Assembly: GCA_019722365.1 (NCBI GenBank)
Contig: JADFUC010001700.1
Span: 1-64,000 of the forward strand
From: Lithospermum erythrorhizon
Taxonomy: Eukaryota > Streptophyta > Magnoliopsida > Boraginales > Boraginaceae
Direction: 5' to 3'
DNA length: 64,000 bases
Positions 47,900 through 60,300 of the stretch are shown here, piece by piece (the stretch's first letter is position 1; every line of letters starts with the position of its first letter). A program made the position numbers and the translations under genes. Under the pieces are notes generated by a model that worked only from the letters and a program-made list of their open reading frames with translations, did no database searches and was not told the origin of the DNA.

Positions 47900-49382
47900 A
47901 TGTGCGACAAAAAAAACTATATTTGTGAAATAACTCGTAAATTGATTGCCCCGTGGAGAATTGGAATACTTTACAACTCACATATCCTAGTGCATCAATT
48001 TGTTACACCTAAATGCGTGCGAGATTTGATTTATGTTGCACATTAAATGTGATATTCTAGAAAAGCATAAGTAAGGTTCAGTGCATCGAAATTGCATTTT
48101 GATTCCTGAAAATTACCATATTTGATCATAGATATTTAATTTCAATCATCGTTCGATCGCATAATATTAGATTTGATAGTCTTTTTTATCATACATACAT
48201 GACTTGAAAATGGATTACTTTTGATGCTTTTTTTCAAAAGAAATTTTACTAATATCAAAAAACATTTTACAATAGTTATCGAAGGCATATCTTCTATACA
48301 AGTAAAATCTATCTCTAAAAATTTTCATGGAAAAGTTTAAATTACATACAAATACTCAATTAGTTCTAGTATTGGAAAATTCTTCTAATTGTACACTCAC
48401 ATTCTGGCCGAGTTGATCTGAAACAAACACAGCTCCTCAGCTATGCACTCGAAGCCTTTGAAAACTCTATTGTATGTTCCTCTCGGAGTCCATTATATGA
48501 TATGTTAATGTTGTTGAAACTAGCTTCAATACTTAGCTGCCAAACTTTTTCCTTCATTTATGCCTGATATCAGCCAAGCTCCTCTTTCCAAGCCTCTTGG
48601 TTGATGAAACTTGTGACTACTTTACAGCGTTAAATTTAACCTTGATTTTGAGTCCACATGGGTATCATTACCTTATTTGGGTTAAAAAAATTAAATTCTT
48701 GAAAGGCTTAATAGTAAGTTTTATCGCAGCATGTCTCATTTCGTTTCACCGGTCGATTTTCAAATTTTCATTTGTGTCCCTATTTGTCCTTACGTGTACT
48801 AGTTTTGTGTTCAGCTTGTTATACGTGCAATAGGATGAATATATGCGAGAATCATTTAATCCCGATTAACTTTAGGTGAACCAAAAATGGGAGCTCTTAA
48901 ACATGACCCTGAAACTTCGACCTACGTTCACCCAGTAAATCCAACGGACCATAAAGAAGATTTATAATCGGGGATGTTTTTCGGTTGGTTGTCGGTTTTT
49001 CCACTTTTTTTGGTGTGAAATGTCCGGTTGATCGGGGGTTTTAGATACGTCGGCCATGCTCCGATTGAAAATGAATTGGCTTTTAGGTTGGGTGATGTCG
49101 GTTTATGCTGGCAGGTTTGGTTTGGGCAGGTTTTTGGTTTTATAATAATAACATTATAGCAACACATCCGGAGAAAGCAGTAAGATTGGGTACTTTATAG
49201 ATTTGATGGGTGACCTCCGCAAACCAACAAGGAGTGCTTTCCAACACGTTTGGTCTCGCTCACGTGCTCCTTTGAGAAACTTCCCAGGCACCGTCCATGG
49301 AATTGCTCACAAGTCAAACCGCGAGCAACACTTTGGAGTTCTTATGAGTTGAACTTCGAAAAAAGATGCATCTTGATATAAG
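47900..49382. other. Intergenic DNA, nothing recognised
   Basis: Short frames only. About 48960-49180 is unusually rich in ggtt and tttcgg and may be old transposon sequence. Confidence 0.4.
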
Positions 49383-51132
49383 TGTTAGGCCCATATGCAA
49401 TCATGAGGGAGAGGTGAATTAGAGATAAGATAAAAAGTGAAACCTTTTCGATTTTTAAGCTAGTGAATAATTATACTTGAATTAACCTAATTAATAGTGC
49501 TAATAAACTATTACTTAGTCAACTTAAACCTTATAACAATTCACACAATTATACAATTACATACACAATCAACCTATAATCAATTTCTAGCAATAACAAT
49601 TATATAAATTGATATAAGTAAATAGTGTAGGGTTAGAGAAGATACGCGATTTAACGAGCCGGCCAGAGCCTAATCCTCGACCTTTGGCTTTCCAACCTCG
49701 GGATTTGGAAAAGTAACCTCTGTATTTCCGGGTTCACCTATCGTGGGGAGTGCAGAGCAAGCAACTCCTGATACACCTCACAGCGATCCAACAGACACTG
49801 GCTACGCCTGCAAACCCGACCACTCGAGAACCTCCTCGGTAACCTCGGACAACCTTTGGCGTTGAGGAGTCGCCTGACCTCGAACAACACTTCTAGTACA
49901 CCTAGAAACAGCTTCGTTTACAAGCCAGTGAGCCCTTTCTCAAAGAAACAAATATTTGTATGAATCCCTAAATGGATAAATAAAGAGTTGAACAAATATA
50001 CGCTCTAATGAAATCCTTCACAAACTAATTGCACAAGTATGATTAAGAGAGATTGACTTTTTGCTTTGGAACAATTGAGAATTGGTTGTGAAAATTGATT
50101 GCAAAAAGATAGGTTTTGAGATGTGATGAAATGCTTTTATAGTGTCAAAACCCACACGAGAAATACGCACTGATCGGCTCTGCGGTGATTTGTTTCAACC
50201 CGGTTATAAAATGCAAAAAAATCGGCCTGGAGGGCCGAAAGAGGAAACCTATTTAATTCATGAATCGGGCGGAAAGCAATGAAGCCATATGTCGGCTCTG
50301 TGAGGCGTCTGGCCGACGTTTTTCCTGATCCCGTACCTGAAACAATCGGCTTACGTATCGGCTCTCGCGGGGCGATTGGCGACCTAGAACCAATAGTATA
50401 ACATTTTAGGCGATCCCATTTAGCTTTGATCTTGTCGCAATGTCGATCCTGCAAGATGACACGAAGTCATTTTAAATTTAGTAGAAGTTAAAATGCGGAT
50501 CAATCAGAGGCTAAGTTTATACAAACGATTGAGAGAAATCGAACTCATGATTTAAAGCTTAACCATTTAAACAATCTCTCAAATCAAACTTAGCAATTGA
50601 ATAAGTGAGGAATTCCTTGCAAACGCCTTATTGAACACATAAGGACATAAATAATTATCGGCATTGACTTGATTTGAATCTTGTACCAAAAGAAACCAAT
50701 TTAACTTGGCCTTGTTGTAGAAATCACTTAAATAATTGTTAATGTTTAATTATAATTTTTATTATCAAAATAAGGATTAGTGACTCTTAAGTCGTAGTAT
50801 AAATCAAATTATATCAAATCTATCAAATTACCTACTTTTGAATTTGAATCTTTGTAGCCACAGCTTGCTCAGCGTCGACCCAGAGGCCTTTAATATCCTA
50901 TGTTTCTAGGCTTGAAGAATTATAATCAGCAAATTCATATTTGCCTCTCTAGAAAAACATAGACTAACCCTAGGGATTTAATTTTCACTCATCAAGGATA
51001 CAATACATGTATATTATATGTAAGAATTTAAACATATAGGCAAGTAAACAAATATACTAGAATATAAGCAACTGATATTCAAATATTTGTTCACATGTAT
51101 AATAGATACATCTTGACTCACTTAACCTAACA
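49383..51132 (-). repeat. Probable Copia LTR, 1.75 kb
   Basis: Bounded by tgttagg and cctaaca, a 7-bp inverted terminal repeat with TG...CA ends, and non-coding throughout. Sequence immediately to the right reads on the minus strand as Copia RNase H, so this should be its 3' LTR. It contains a minus-strand frame at 50137-50454 that I consider spurious. Confidence 0.6.
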
Positions 51133-51179
51133 CCACTAAGACATCTGTCTAAAATCTATGTTATTTGCATGCTCGTCGT

Positions 51180-51965
51180 ACTTTGCACGACTTAGTGGTT
51201 TTGGTAAAAAATTAGAGCAGTCAGCTACATTGCTACTACGTACTTTGATATCGCTTTCCCATTAAGCATATCTCTCTGGTGGGTGATACTTTAAATGCGT
51301 ACTTGAATTTGTGATGTGCTCGAGTTAGTGGCTTAAGCTATCGCCCCGATGTTGTCAAAAGCAACTCAACTAGTCCTGATACTAGGTCTTACACAGCTCG
51401 ATCACGAATTTCTTAATCCAACATGCTTCTTTAAGCGAAATTTCTGGAGCCATTGCGGTAATACTTCAGTGCATTGGTAAGAATAAACATGATACTCTAC
51501 TTGGAACTCCTCAAGATCTTGCTCCTTGCGTTGAGACAAAATACATACGGGCCCAGGAGCGATAATTGTCTATGTCGGTTTAGCTGGTATCGGTGTACCC
51601 GGTAACTACTAACTCATCATCTCCACCATATACCAAGAAAGCATCTTTAGTTCTTCTTAGATACTTCAAGATGCACTTCAAGCACAATCAAGTGGCTTCA
51701 CACGGATTAACTTGACATCACAGTGGTTATACTCGAGTGCATATAAGACACGTCAGTGCAGTCGTAACATGTATGATGATCCTATAGTAGAGCGTAAAGA
51801 GTACGTCCTTCATTTTGTTCCTTCGGCACTAATGGTGGGAACCTTTGTGCTCTGTGAGAGTTGAACTCCATGTCTCATGAGGTACCACTTCTTGGAATTA
51901 CTCATATTGAACCTTTGCGGTGCACTTGTGCATAGGTATCATTTGCATAATAACCCGTTCCGTAC
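51180..51965 (-). pseudogene. Copia pol remnant (RNase H and end of reverse transcriptase)
   Basis: On the minus strand around 51680-51575 the frame reads KCILKYLRRTKDAFLVYGG followed by DDELVVTGYTDTS. This is the Tnt1-like junction of reverse transcriptase and RNase H. Surrounding frames are broken. The rest of pol, the gag and the other LTR are missing. The element is cut off where the long LTR-like copy C starts at about 51970. Confidence 0.65.
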
Positions 51966-51969
51966 TAAT

Positions 51970-54900
51970 ATTACTGTAATAGTATACTAGTTGCTCGGTG
52001 GATTATTTCGAGGAGAAATAAAAAATTCGAAGTTGAATAGTTGATAATACAACGAATCGGTCGGTTAATTGGTACATTTAGGTATTTAAATTTAAGGTTG
52101 TAATGAGATGGTAATGATATTGGTTGGGTGGTAATATAATTTGAGGGAGTAGAAATGTTGATGTTTGGAAGTTGGTTAATCGAGATAAGTTAAAGCGAGA
52201 AGTATCGATTGAATTAAAAGCTTGATAGGGGTTTCGCCCCTTATAAAACTATTAGGCGACCCATTAACCCGTAAGCTTGACGAGGCCCAGATAAGGATCG
52301 GCCTTACGCCTTGTTTCTCGCGAGCCGTCTCCCCTTGAAATTTCTTTCTCCGATTTCTCTTCCATCTACTTAAGCTTTTGGACCTCAAATTTCTTGGAGT
52401 TTCTCCTCATAAATCCTCTTCGATTCAAGGTAAAAAAGGTCGGATCTTTTTGAGTATTTAAGTGATTTCGGTTGAGGTTGACTTTTTGTATTTTTATTGC
52501 TACAATGATTCTTGGGCTCTAAATTAGTTGTTCTTGAGTTGAAGTTAAGCTTTTGGATGAGTAATTCGTGGTGTTTTAGGGACGTTGACTTTTTGGGGAT
52601 TTAGTTGACTTCGGCTTTTGTGGGTTATTATTGCTTATAATTATTATCTAGGCTTAGATTATAGTATAGGAGATGATAATAATCGATTTTTGGGGTAGAA
52701 AGTGTTGGTATAGTTGAGTTGACTTTTGAGTTGACTTTGGGTTGACTTTTCCTAAAATGTTGTTGAGAGTATAAATATGTTATTGGACCTTTATTGTGAT
52801 TGTTTTGAGGTGGAAATTATGATTTATAAGTTGTTGGAGGAATATATGTTGAAATTAGTTTTATTAGATTTTGAGTAGTAAACGGGCTTTGGGATTTGAG
52901 GTTGTTAGAAATGGATTTAATTAGTTGGAAAAGTTGATATTTTGGGTTGATTGAAATTGGTTGAAAATGTTAGTATTTTGGTTAAGGTGTTGACCGATTA
53001 TGGGATTTAGTCGGGATAGTTGAAATTCGTCATTTTAATTGTCATTGAAACATAATTAGCAAATACATGTAAGTTATCTAGTTGTAACTAAAATGGGTTG
53101 AAAAGTTAGGAATGGAAGTAAGATAAAGATTAAAATTGTTGTGAGTAGTAATTATATTTTGGTGTTTTTGATTAGGCGGCGAGGCGTGGGAAAGGCACTT
53201 GGATCGATTAGGCAGGACATTTCTTATTGAGTAACCAAGGTGAGTACTTATCTGGCGGGTGCTTTGTTCACGTGCTTACTTTATTGTGTGAAACATGTCG
53301 TTTATTAGTATGATTATATGAGGATAGTATACATGTCATTGTTGTATGATAATGTGTGATTCATTAGTGTGAGCCATGATATGATTGTGTGATTGTATTT
53401 CGTGGCATTGACGATTAGCTTGAGGTAAGTAATAGCTTGGACTCCCAACTTATGTTTCTTGTGTTCGGTGGCACAGCCGGCACTTTTGCATTTTACGTGG
53501 CATCATTTCGGGATACGTGGCCTTGTCGGCACTTTAGTATTCTGAGGCACACATCGGCGGGTTTGATTGATTTATGATTGTGAGATGTGTTAGCTGTGTG
53601 CTTTGATATTGTTTGGGAATGAGTAGTTAGTTGTTGGGAGGTGTTGGTTGAGTTATGCGTGACTTTGAGGTGACTTGAGTATTAGGATACGACCCTATAG
53701 TGGGATGATTAGGGGTTAGGTGACTCTCACTTTCCTTGCGAGGATATGTGGCGTTGTTGGTCTTATACTTGGGTATAAGTGCGGTGTGAGATCTATTATC
53801 ACTTTGTTATGCATTGTTGGTGTTGGCCTTATGCCGGTATAAGTGCAGTGTGAGATCTATTAACACTTTGCTATGTGCATTTTTCGGTGTTGGCACTTAT
53901 CTTGGGGTGTAAGTACAATGTGAGATCTATTATCACTTTCTTTGTGTGCGTATCGGTGTTGGCCTTATACTTCGGTATAAGAAGCGGTATGATTATCATG
54001 ATCACTTTCTTTGTGTGCATTGTTGGTGTTGGCCTTATACTACGGTATAAGGCGGTGTTTAATGCTTGATTGGTCCATTCTAGCGAGGTAGGCGGATTGA
54101 CGTATCTTGGCGTTAGAGTTAGTATAGTTGTGGAGATATGAGAGATAGATGGTTTAATGACTAGATTTATAGTCGTTGTTGAGTCTATATGATTTTATTC
54201 TGGGTGATGGTGTGCATTATTGAGACTTTATATTATATCTTGACATATTATTTAAATTTTCTATGGTGTTGTATGATACATTTTATGGCTTCTAGTTTAT
54301 TGGTTATGGAGATTGTGCTATTATACTAGATGTTGCGCTTGATGAATTTATGTCGAATTAGGTTTCTATTGATTATTGATAATATTATCAGTTTTTCTTG
54401 TGGATCCTAGGTTGGTATTAGCTCGTTATACATCCTTAAAGGTTAAAAGTTGAGTTGATAATAGTTGGGAATAACTTTTGAATGAGGGCATTATGTAAAA
54501 TTATAAACCGGCATTCATGCTAATCTATAGATGATGTTGATGATATTTTATATACTGAGTGAAGAAGTTGGATTCAAGCGTGATAGTATATAAGTTATGA
54601 TCTAACCACGGCGTTGATACCATTAAGAATTTGAATAAGTTCCGTAGACTAAATGAATAATTTGGTGAGATAATTCATGTTGAACTTATCTTGATTTAAG
54701 ATATCACGTTGCTTTCAGTTATATTAAGATAATGAAACGATTTGGAGGTTCTTATGATAAACATTTAGATGTCATTAGGAGGTGTATGACTATGGTGGGA
54801 GGAGTAGCACTTTCAGGTGAACTAAAGATAATTGGTTGAGTTGTGAAATGTTGAGTTGTGGTATGTTTGGTGTATATTATATCGGGGTAAAACATACTTG

Positions 54901-55140
54901 AAGATAACAAATAGAGAGATATCTCTTGTGATTAAGGCGTACTGTGAGTAAGTTGTTGATGTGGTGTGGGTTTATCGGTGTTAGTTGGAAAGCCATTAAG
55001 GAAAGATTTATATTGTGGTGAGTAGCATATAAAATATAACTCTTGAGGTATATAGTCTTTAAATAGGTAAGGACTTGAATTATCCTTGTTTGTATGATAA
55101 GGTGGGTTAACTTCTGTGATATTTGTATTCACTCAGCTTC
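51970..55140 (+). repeat. Long LTR-like repeat unit, copy C
   Basis: About 3.2 kb, non-coding, collinear with copy A: tagttgctcggtgga near 51987, a TATA-like cttataaaact near 52240, a leader with donor-like ttcaaggtaaaa near 52424, ccaaggtgagtact near 53233, the hairpin array, then gaattatccttgtttgtatg near 55076. This looks like the promoter, leader and 3' part of a long LTR. No pol domains adjoin it. Confidence 0.5.
53756..54064 (+). repeat. Hairpin-unit tandem array inside copy C
   Basis: About five units of 55-70 bp, each ggtgttggccttatac-x-gtataag plus tgtgagatctattatcactt. The unit at 53964-53981 is a perfect 7-bp stem (cttatac/gtataag) with a TTCG loop. Neighbouring units keep a stem with other loops. 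Confidence 0.7.
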
Positions 55141-56079
55141 CTAGCTGACTCCCTATTTTCCCTATGGGCGAAGTTTATGCCTAGGTTGTTGCGGAAGTGA
55201 GTATCCACCCGATCGAGGAAGTGAGTATCAAAACGGAAGAGCCTATATAAACCTCCACTTTGTTCGAAAATGGGATCCGAAACATTTGAAATATTCGAAC
55301 TTGAGAAAATATATAAAAAAAAACCTCACGAGATTTCTCTAAGTTAAATTTTTAAACCACCGACCAAACACCATGTAGTGTTGAGAAAAAATATACTTCG
55401 AGGCGGCTTGAGAAATAGGCGCCTAAGGTGGAATGCACCTGAAACACAACAATTCTTCAAGTTTGAAGCAAAATTTGATGAAATGCAGTAATTTTCTCAA
55501 ACGCTTGATATTCGGGATCAAGCTCATTAGCCCCACGATTATTCAAAATCTTGAATGAACACTGATAGATCCGGTGATAATCATCAAGTTTCCGATGTAG
55601 GAATAAATTGAGCGTTCATTCCAAATAATTTGGAAACCGGGCGAGGCTGCGCTCACCCAAGGCCACCATGCGGTTCAGTCGGTATCATCAACAAGGCGCT
55701 CCGCGCCGGACCGATCACTATCCTCTATAACAACACTTGTGCTAAGGCCACAATAATATAAACAGAAGCAATATTGCTTGATACTTGCTTGCTATCACTC
55801 CCTAATGCTTCAAGTTCGGAGTAATATCCCAAATCAAGTCCCTTTGAGGCAGTGACCTCTCGAAGCTACAATCCTGGCGAGTTTATTGCCGGAAGGTGAA
55901 GTCCCACCATCGACATTAAGTCCTTGTTGCAAATGCTTGTAGTAAAGTCCATCAGTCTAAAGTAGACGGAGGTCAAGTCGAACCCGAGATCGGCTCCATG
56001 CTTGACCAATGCGGGGGAATGCGCATTTGCTAAGGCTCCTCGGCTCGGACCATATCGAGTCAGGACCCGAGTCTCGGTC
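55140..56079. other. Intergenic DNA, nothing recognised
   Basis: GC-richer patches suggest old transposon sequence, but no domain is identifiable on either strand. Confidence 0.35.
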
Positions 56080-56330
56080 CCGTGAACCATGACACGTATC
56101 CAACTTATGATAGAGCATCAAATTGGACACATAACAATATTTATGAGCTCCTTCTTTTTGGTAGTACGCTTTGGGTTACTTGGCTTATCAAGAATGAAGT
56201 CACCTTTAAACATGATGATCATAGTACTTTAAATGGAGTTCGGAAAGCCTCAAAGTTGGCACATAAATGGCTTCAACATTCAAATAAGATTAGCCTCTTA
56301 GCACTTAGTAAGACTTCAGCCTTGTAGGAG
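56080..56330 (+). pseudogene. Possible LINE 3' domain fragment
   Basis: A frame reads LFGSTLWVTWLIKNEVTFKH and then a helical, basic stretch. It resembles the segment after the zf-RVT domain of plant LINEs (WxxWLxRNxxxF). Short and uncertain. Confidence 0.35.
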
Positions 56331-56334
56331 GATT

Positions 56335-56915
56335 CTCAACAGACACTTTCTTTCCTTTAATCATAGATCTACGTTATCTTCCAACAGATGTGATAGATCT
56401 TGTAAAAAAAGGGATAATAAGATTTATCTTGGTACTTCTAATGACAAGAGACACAAATGGCTTTTAAAGATCTTGGTCAAGGGGGTCCGAATAATTATTG
56501 AAGGATCTCCTCTTTTAAGCTCTAACAATGGCAACTCTAATGATGTGGATGCTTCTACTTCACATTTTCTCGACTTCCGTTGCTTAAAAGCCATTTTCTG
56601 ACTCTCCCTCCTCACTAAGAACTTAGCATTCGATTTATATCATTACTGATGGTCTATTTTTACAAGTTTGGTATAGGAACTATCACAAGCTTAGGTGCAC
56701 TGATGATTAGAGAGTCGTGCTTCAAGAAGGAAGAATGAAGAATTGCGAGATTTTTTGGTTACCAACTAGTGTTGGTTTTTTTTTAAATTTGAAAGACATT
56801 GTTATTAGTACTTTTAATTTGGTTTCATGTAATCTACTTCATGTAATAGCCGTGAAGGCTATGGACAAGTTTCTTTTACTTAATATCATGAATTATTTAT
56901 CAAAAAAAAGAAGAT
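56335..56915. other. Intergenic DNA
   Basis: No supported gene. The minus-strand frame at 56424-56615 and the plus-strand frame at 56717-56932 show no known domain. Confidence 0.35.
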
Positions 56916-57110
56916 CTGAAGGAACCGGATAACATTGTCGTATTGCTAGTTTATGAATTAGAGAATTTGCAAATAGAGTGATAAATTGACTTTTATTTGA
57001 CAGGGGTAGAATCTAGATTTTAGCAATTTTTGCTATTGCAGGTTGACCTTACTAATATACATGTAAAAGTGTAAAATCGTCACACTAACAACCATTCGAG
57101 TTCCTGTTCT

Positions 57111-57150
<40 letters not shown>
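57111..57150. repeat. (TA)n(GA)n compound microsatellite
   Basis: About 13 TA repeats followed by six GA repeats, just downstream of the intact permease gene. The equivalent site in the pseudogene block lacks the expansion. Confidence 0.9.
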
Positions 57151-57339
57151 ACTAGGTATACATATGTCATGCCTAGAATGAGGCTAGAATAATTCTAATC
57201 CCTCAAATCATGATCTGTACTATAATCAAGGATTGAGATATATGAATCAATATCCTAAAATCATTCTCATTTGACATCTCATGCTAACATGCAGTCCCAA
57301 ACTTCCAATATTCAACATCACCATATCAAACAAGTGTTA

Positions 57340-60300
57340 CTACTCCAAATTGGCAAATATGATTTGATGAGAGTCTGGTGATGTTTTTGGAGACTTTTGT
57401 TGCAACTCTAGTGCTTCTGATTTTTCACTTGCATCTTCTTGTTCTAAAGATTGATTTTTCAATTTTCTGTTGAGCTTTATTTCTCCATAAAAGTAGGAAG
57501 CAAATCCCCAAAGAGAGAGGACAAGGGACACACATTTTTCAACTTCAAATTTTTCTTTGTAAAAGATGACTGCTAATACTTCTGTAATAGGGAGTGCTAC
57601 TGAGACTAAAATGCCTGATAACAAAGCTGAGGAACAGAAAATTACTCCGTTGACGCCTACCAACTGCATTTGCCACATAATTGCATTAAGTGCAAGAACA
57701 ATGTAATATTGCACTTCTCCTAAATCGAATTCTCTTGCCTCCCTTGCAATGGCCTAATAAAAAATATAATTATTGTTAGACATTTATGGTTTATTCAAAG
57801 TCATGTTGGTGTAGTTTCATGTTATTAGTTCGTTGTTAGTTATGATCTTAATAGTGATAATAAGCTACAAGTAAATTTCAAACAAAGTGGAGCTAATTGG
57901 TAAAATGCTTATGCACCGAACTTAAACGAGTTCGGTTTAGATTCTCAAATATGGTAAAATGCGGTTCTTAAATTAATACTCCTATGACGTAAGGAACCAA
58001 TACTAATTTAATTTAAGGGGATGTCGTTGATTTAGTCTTTATAGTGGATTAAGTTGCGGTTTAGTCGATAGTTATATTGTTCTGCCGGTAATTCGAAAAT
58101 GATAAAAATGGTCACTGAAATAATGAATGTTATACATTGCGTCCTATTTGGGCGTTAAGAAAGGAATGAATATACAACATTATTAATCATTTTTAGAGAC
58201 GAATGTGCAATATTTGTTTAGCTTTCAAAATTAATTTGCAAGAATATACTTTTCTGAAAATAAATTACAATTTAATCCCACCAACTGGAACCAAAATCTA
58301 GAAATAACTCTCTGGATTTAGACATTTGTCCTGTGTATAGATTCAATTATCCAGGAATTAATTTGTACGAGAGATAAAATCCTTATCGAAATAAGTAAAT
58401 ATATTCAAACATCGATCTTAACCATTGGAGTTAAGTATCCTTCTTATACTACCTATAAAGCCAATTTAGAGTAACCGAACGAGCCTAAATAATTAAATAT
58501 GAATATCACCAACTAGTCACATGGAAGTAGTTTTTTGTTTTTTTTGTTTTTTTTTTAATATAATTTTCCATTTTATATGTTTTTGTAACGGGACCCACAA
58601 TCGTTATTCATTGAGTGCGTACTGAGTAGACCCTTGGTAGCGTAATAGCTTGCAAACCCCGGACAGCTGCAGGTAAAAGCCAACAACTTGTGTATACGTG
58701 ACACGCTCGATCAAGAAAGTGTTGGTAGGAGGAATTGAACTTCATGCTGGCCTTATGATGTGAGTTCGCTGTGCTTGGCTTGGCCACCCTTACGGGCATA
58801 TTATATCAAGACTACCAACTTTTGTAGCGCCTACTCCGTCTCCACGTGAAATTAAGGATTAAACAATATTAAATAATTATTTAATCCCAAAATCTTGAAT
58901 TACATGATTATCATATATATGTAAAATATAACATAATCAGATTGACATACAAATCGTTAGTACATAATTAAAATGAATTGATTCATACCGGAGAGGTTGT
59001 CCTTACCAAGAGTTGCATCAATGGAGAAAGGTTTCTCCCTTTTTGCCTTTAAACCTTTTTAGTTTATGTGTTACAATAATGATTATTATTCTTGTTACAA
59101 CTTTTAGATGAAAATAGGTTGCTATTTATAGGTAGAGGAAGGACCAAACTTCAAATCTTCTAATTAACTTAATATTAACTTTCCATCAAAGCTAATAAAA
59201 TCAAGATTTGTAACATTTGTAATAATTTGCTAATTAATATAAAATTAATCATGCTACTAAGAATTTGAATGGTTTTGAATTAAATTATATTCTTAAATAA
59301 TATTCTTACATTCTCCCACTTGGTCTATAGGAGGATCTATTATAATTTTCATATTAATAACATAAGGCGCGCTTGATATGCAAATCACTCGTTCATGTAG
59401 TTATCATAAGTGCCTTGACTAATCGAGTTGCCAATGGGAGTCATGGCATGCACAAATCATTTTGTAAAATGTTTACTTCCATGTACTACAACATTGATAA
59501 TTTTCATAGCTAAGCTGTAAGTAAGAGCAACATAATGGTCACGTTGTGTCTTGTAATATAATGAAGACTATTTCTGTTATTATTATTTTAAGCATTATGT
59601 ATACATATCATAAAAGAGAAATGAGAGATGTTAAAATTTATTAAGAACTCAACAATGGTTGTACTTATTAATTCAACAACAATTTTCTTCAGCTTAACAT
59701 CTTGCTTCAGTAATAGGTATTTAATTTCCATGTGTTTTGAACCTTTAGTTATCCTATCATGCTTCAGTTTAACATCACAGGTATATTATGTGTCGGGGAG
59801 GAAACTTATGAAGTTCTTAGTTTCTCCATTGATATTGCACTTCATAGGGATACATATAACCAAGAGTGCGGTCAGTGTCAGACATCTATGAAGTTACGAA
59901 TTAAAATACTTGAGGTGACTCGATATTCGATATGTGAACATATAATTCTTTGATTTTTGATATGTCTCTCAAAGACTGTCAATATATGCTTTCTGAGACC
60001 AATAATATAAGTCCTTGTGATCTCTCATGGAATATTTTTACCACGATCACATAGGAAGTCTCATCCATAACATTCATTTCAAAGTTCTTTGAGAGATAAA
60101 CATTAGTTTCACGTAATAAATCAAGGTTGTTACTAGACAATAAAATATCATCAATAAACATAACTAAATATATGAACTTGCTCCCACTGAACTAGAGGTA
60201 TATTCATGGGTCTACTATGCTTTCATTGAAATCGAAGACAGTAATGATTTCATGAATGTTATTGCATAGAAGCTTGTTTCAGCCTACTTTAATCCCTCCA

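Noticed and set aside
50137..50454. 105-residue minus-strand frame in the Copia LTR
   Set aside because: It lies within an LTR, has no domain and shows biased composition from GC-rich repeat sequence.
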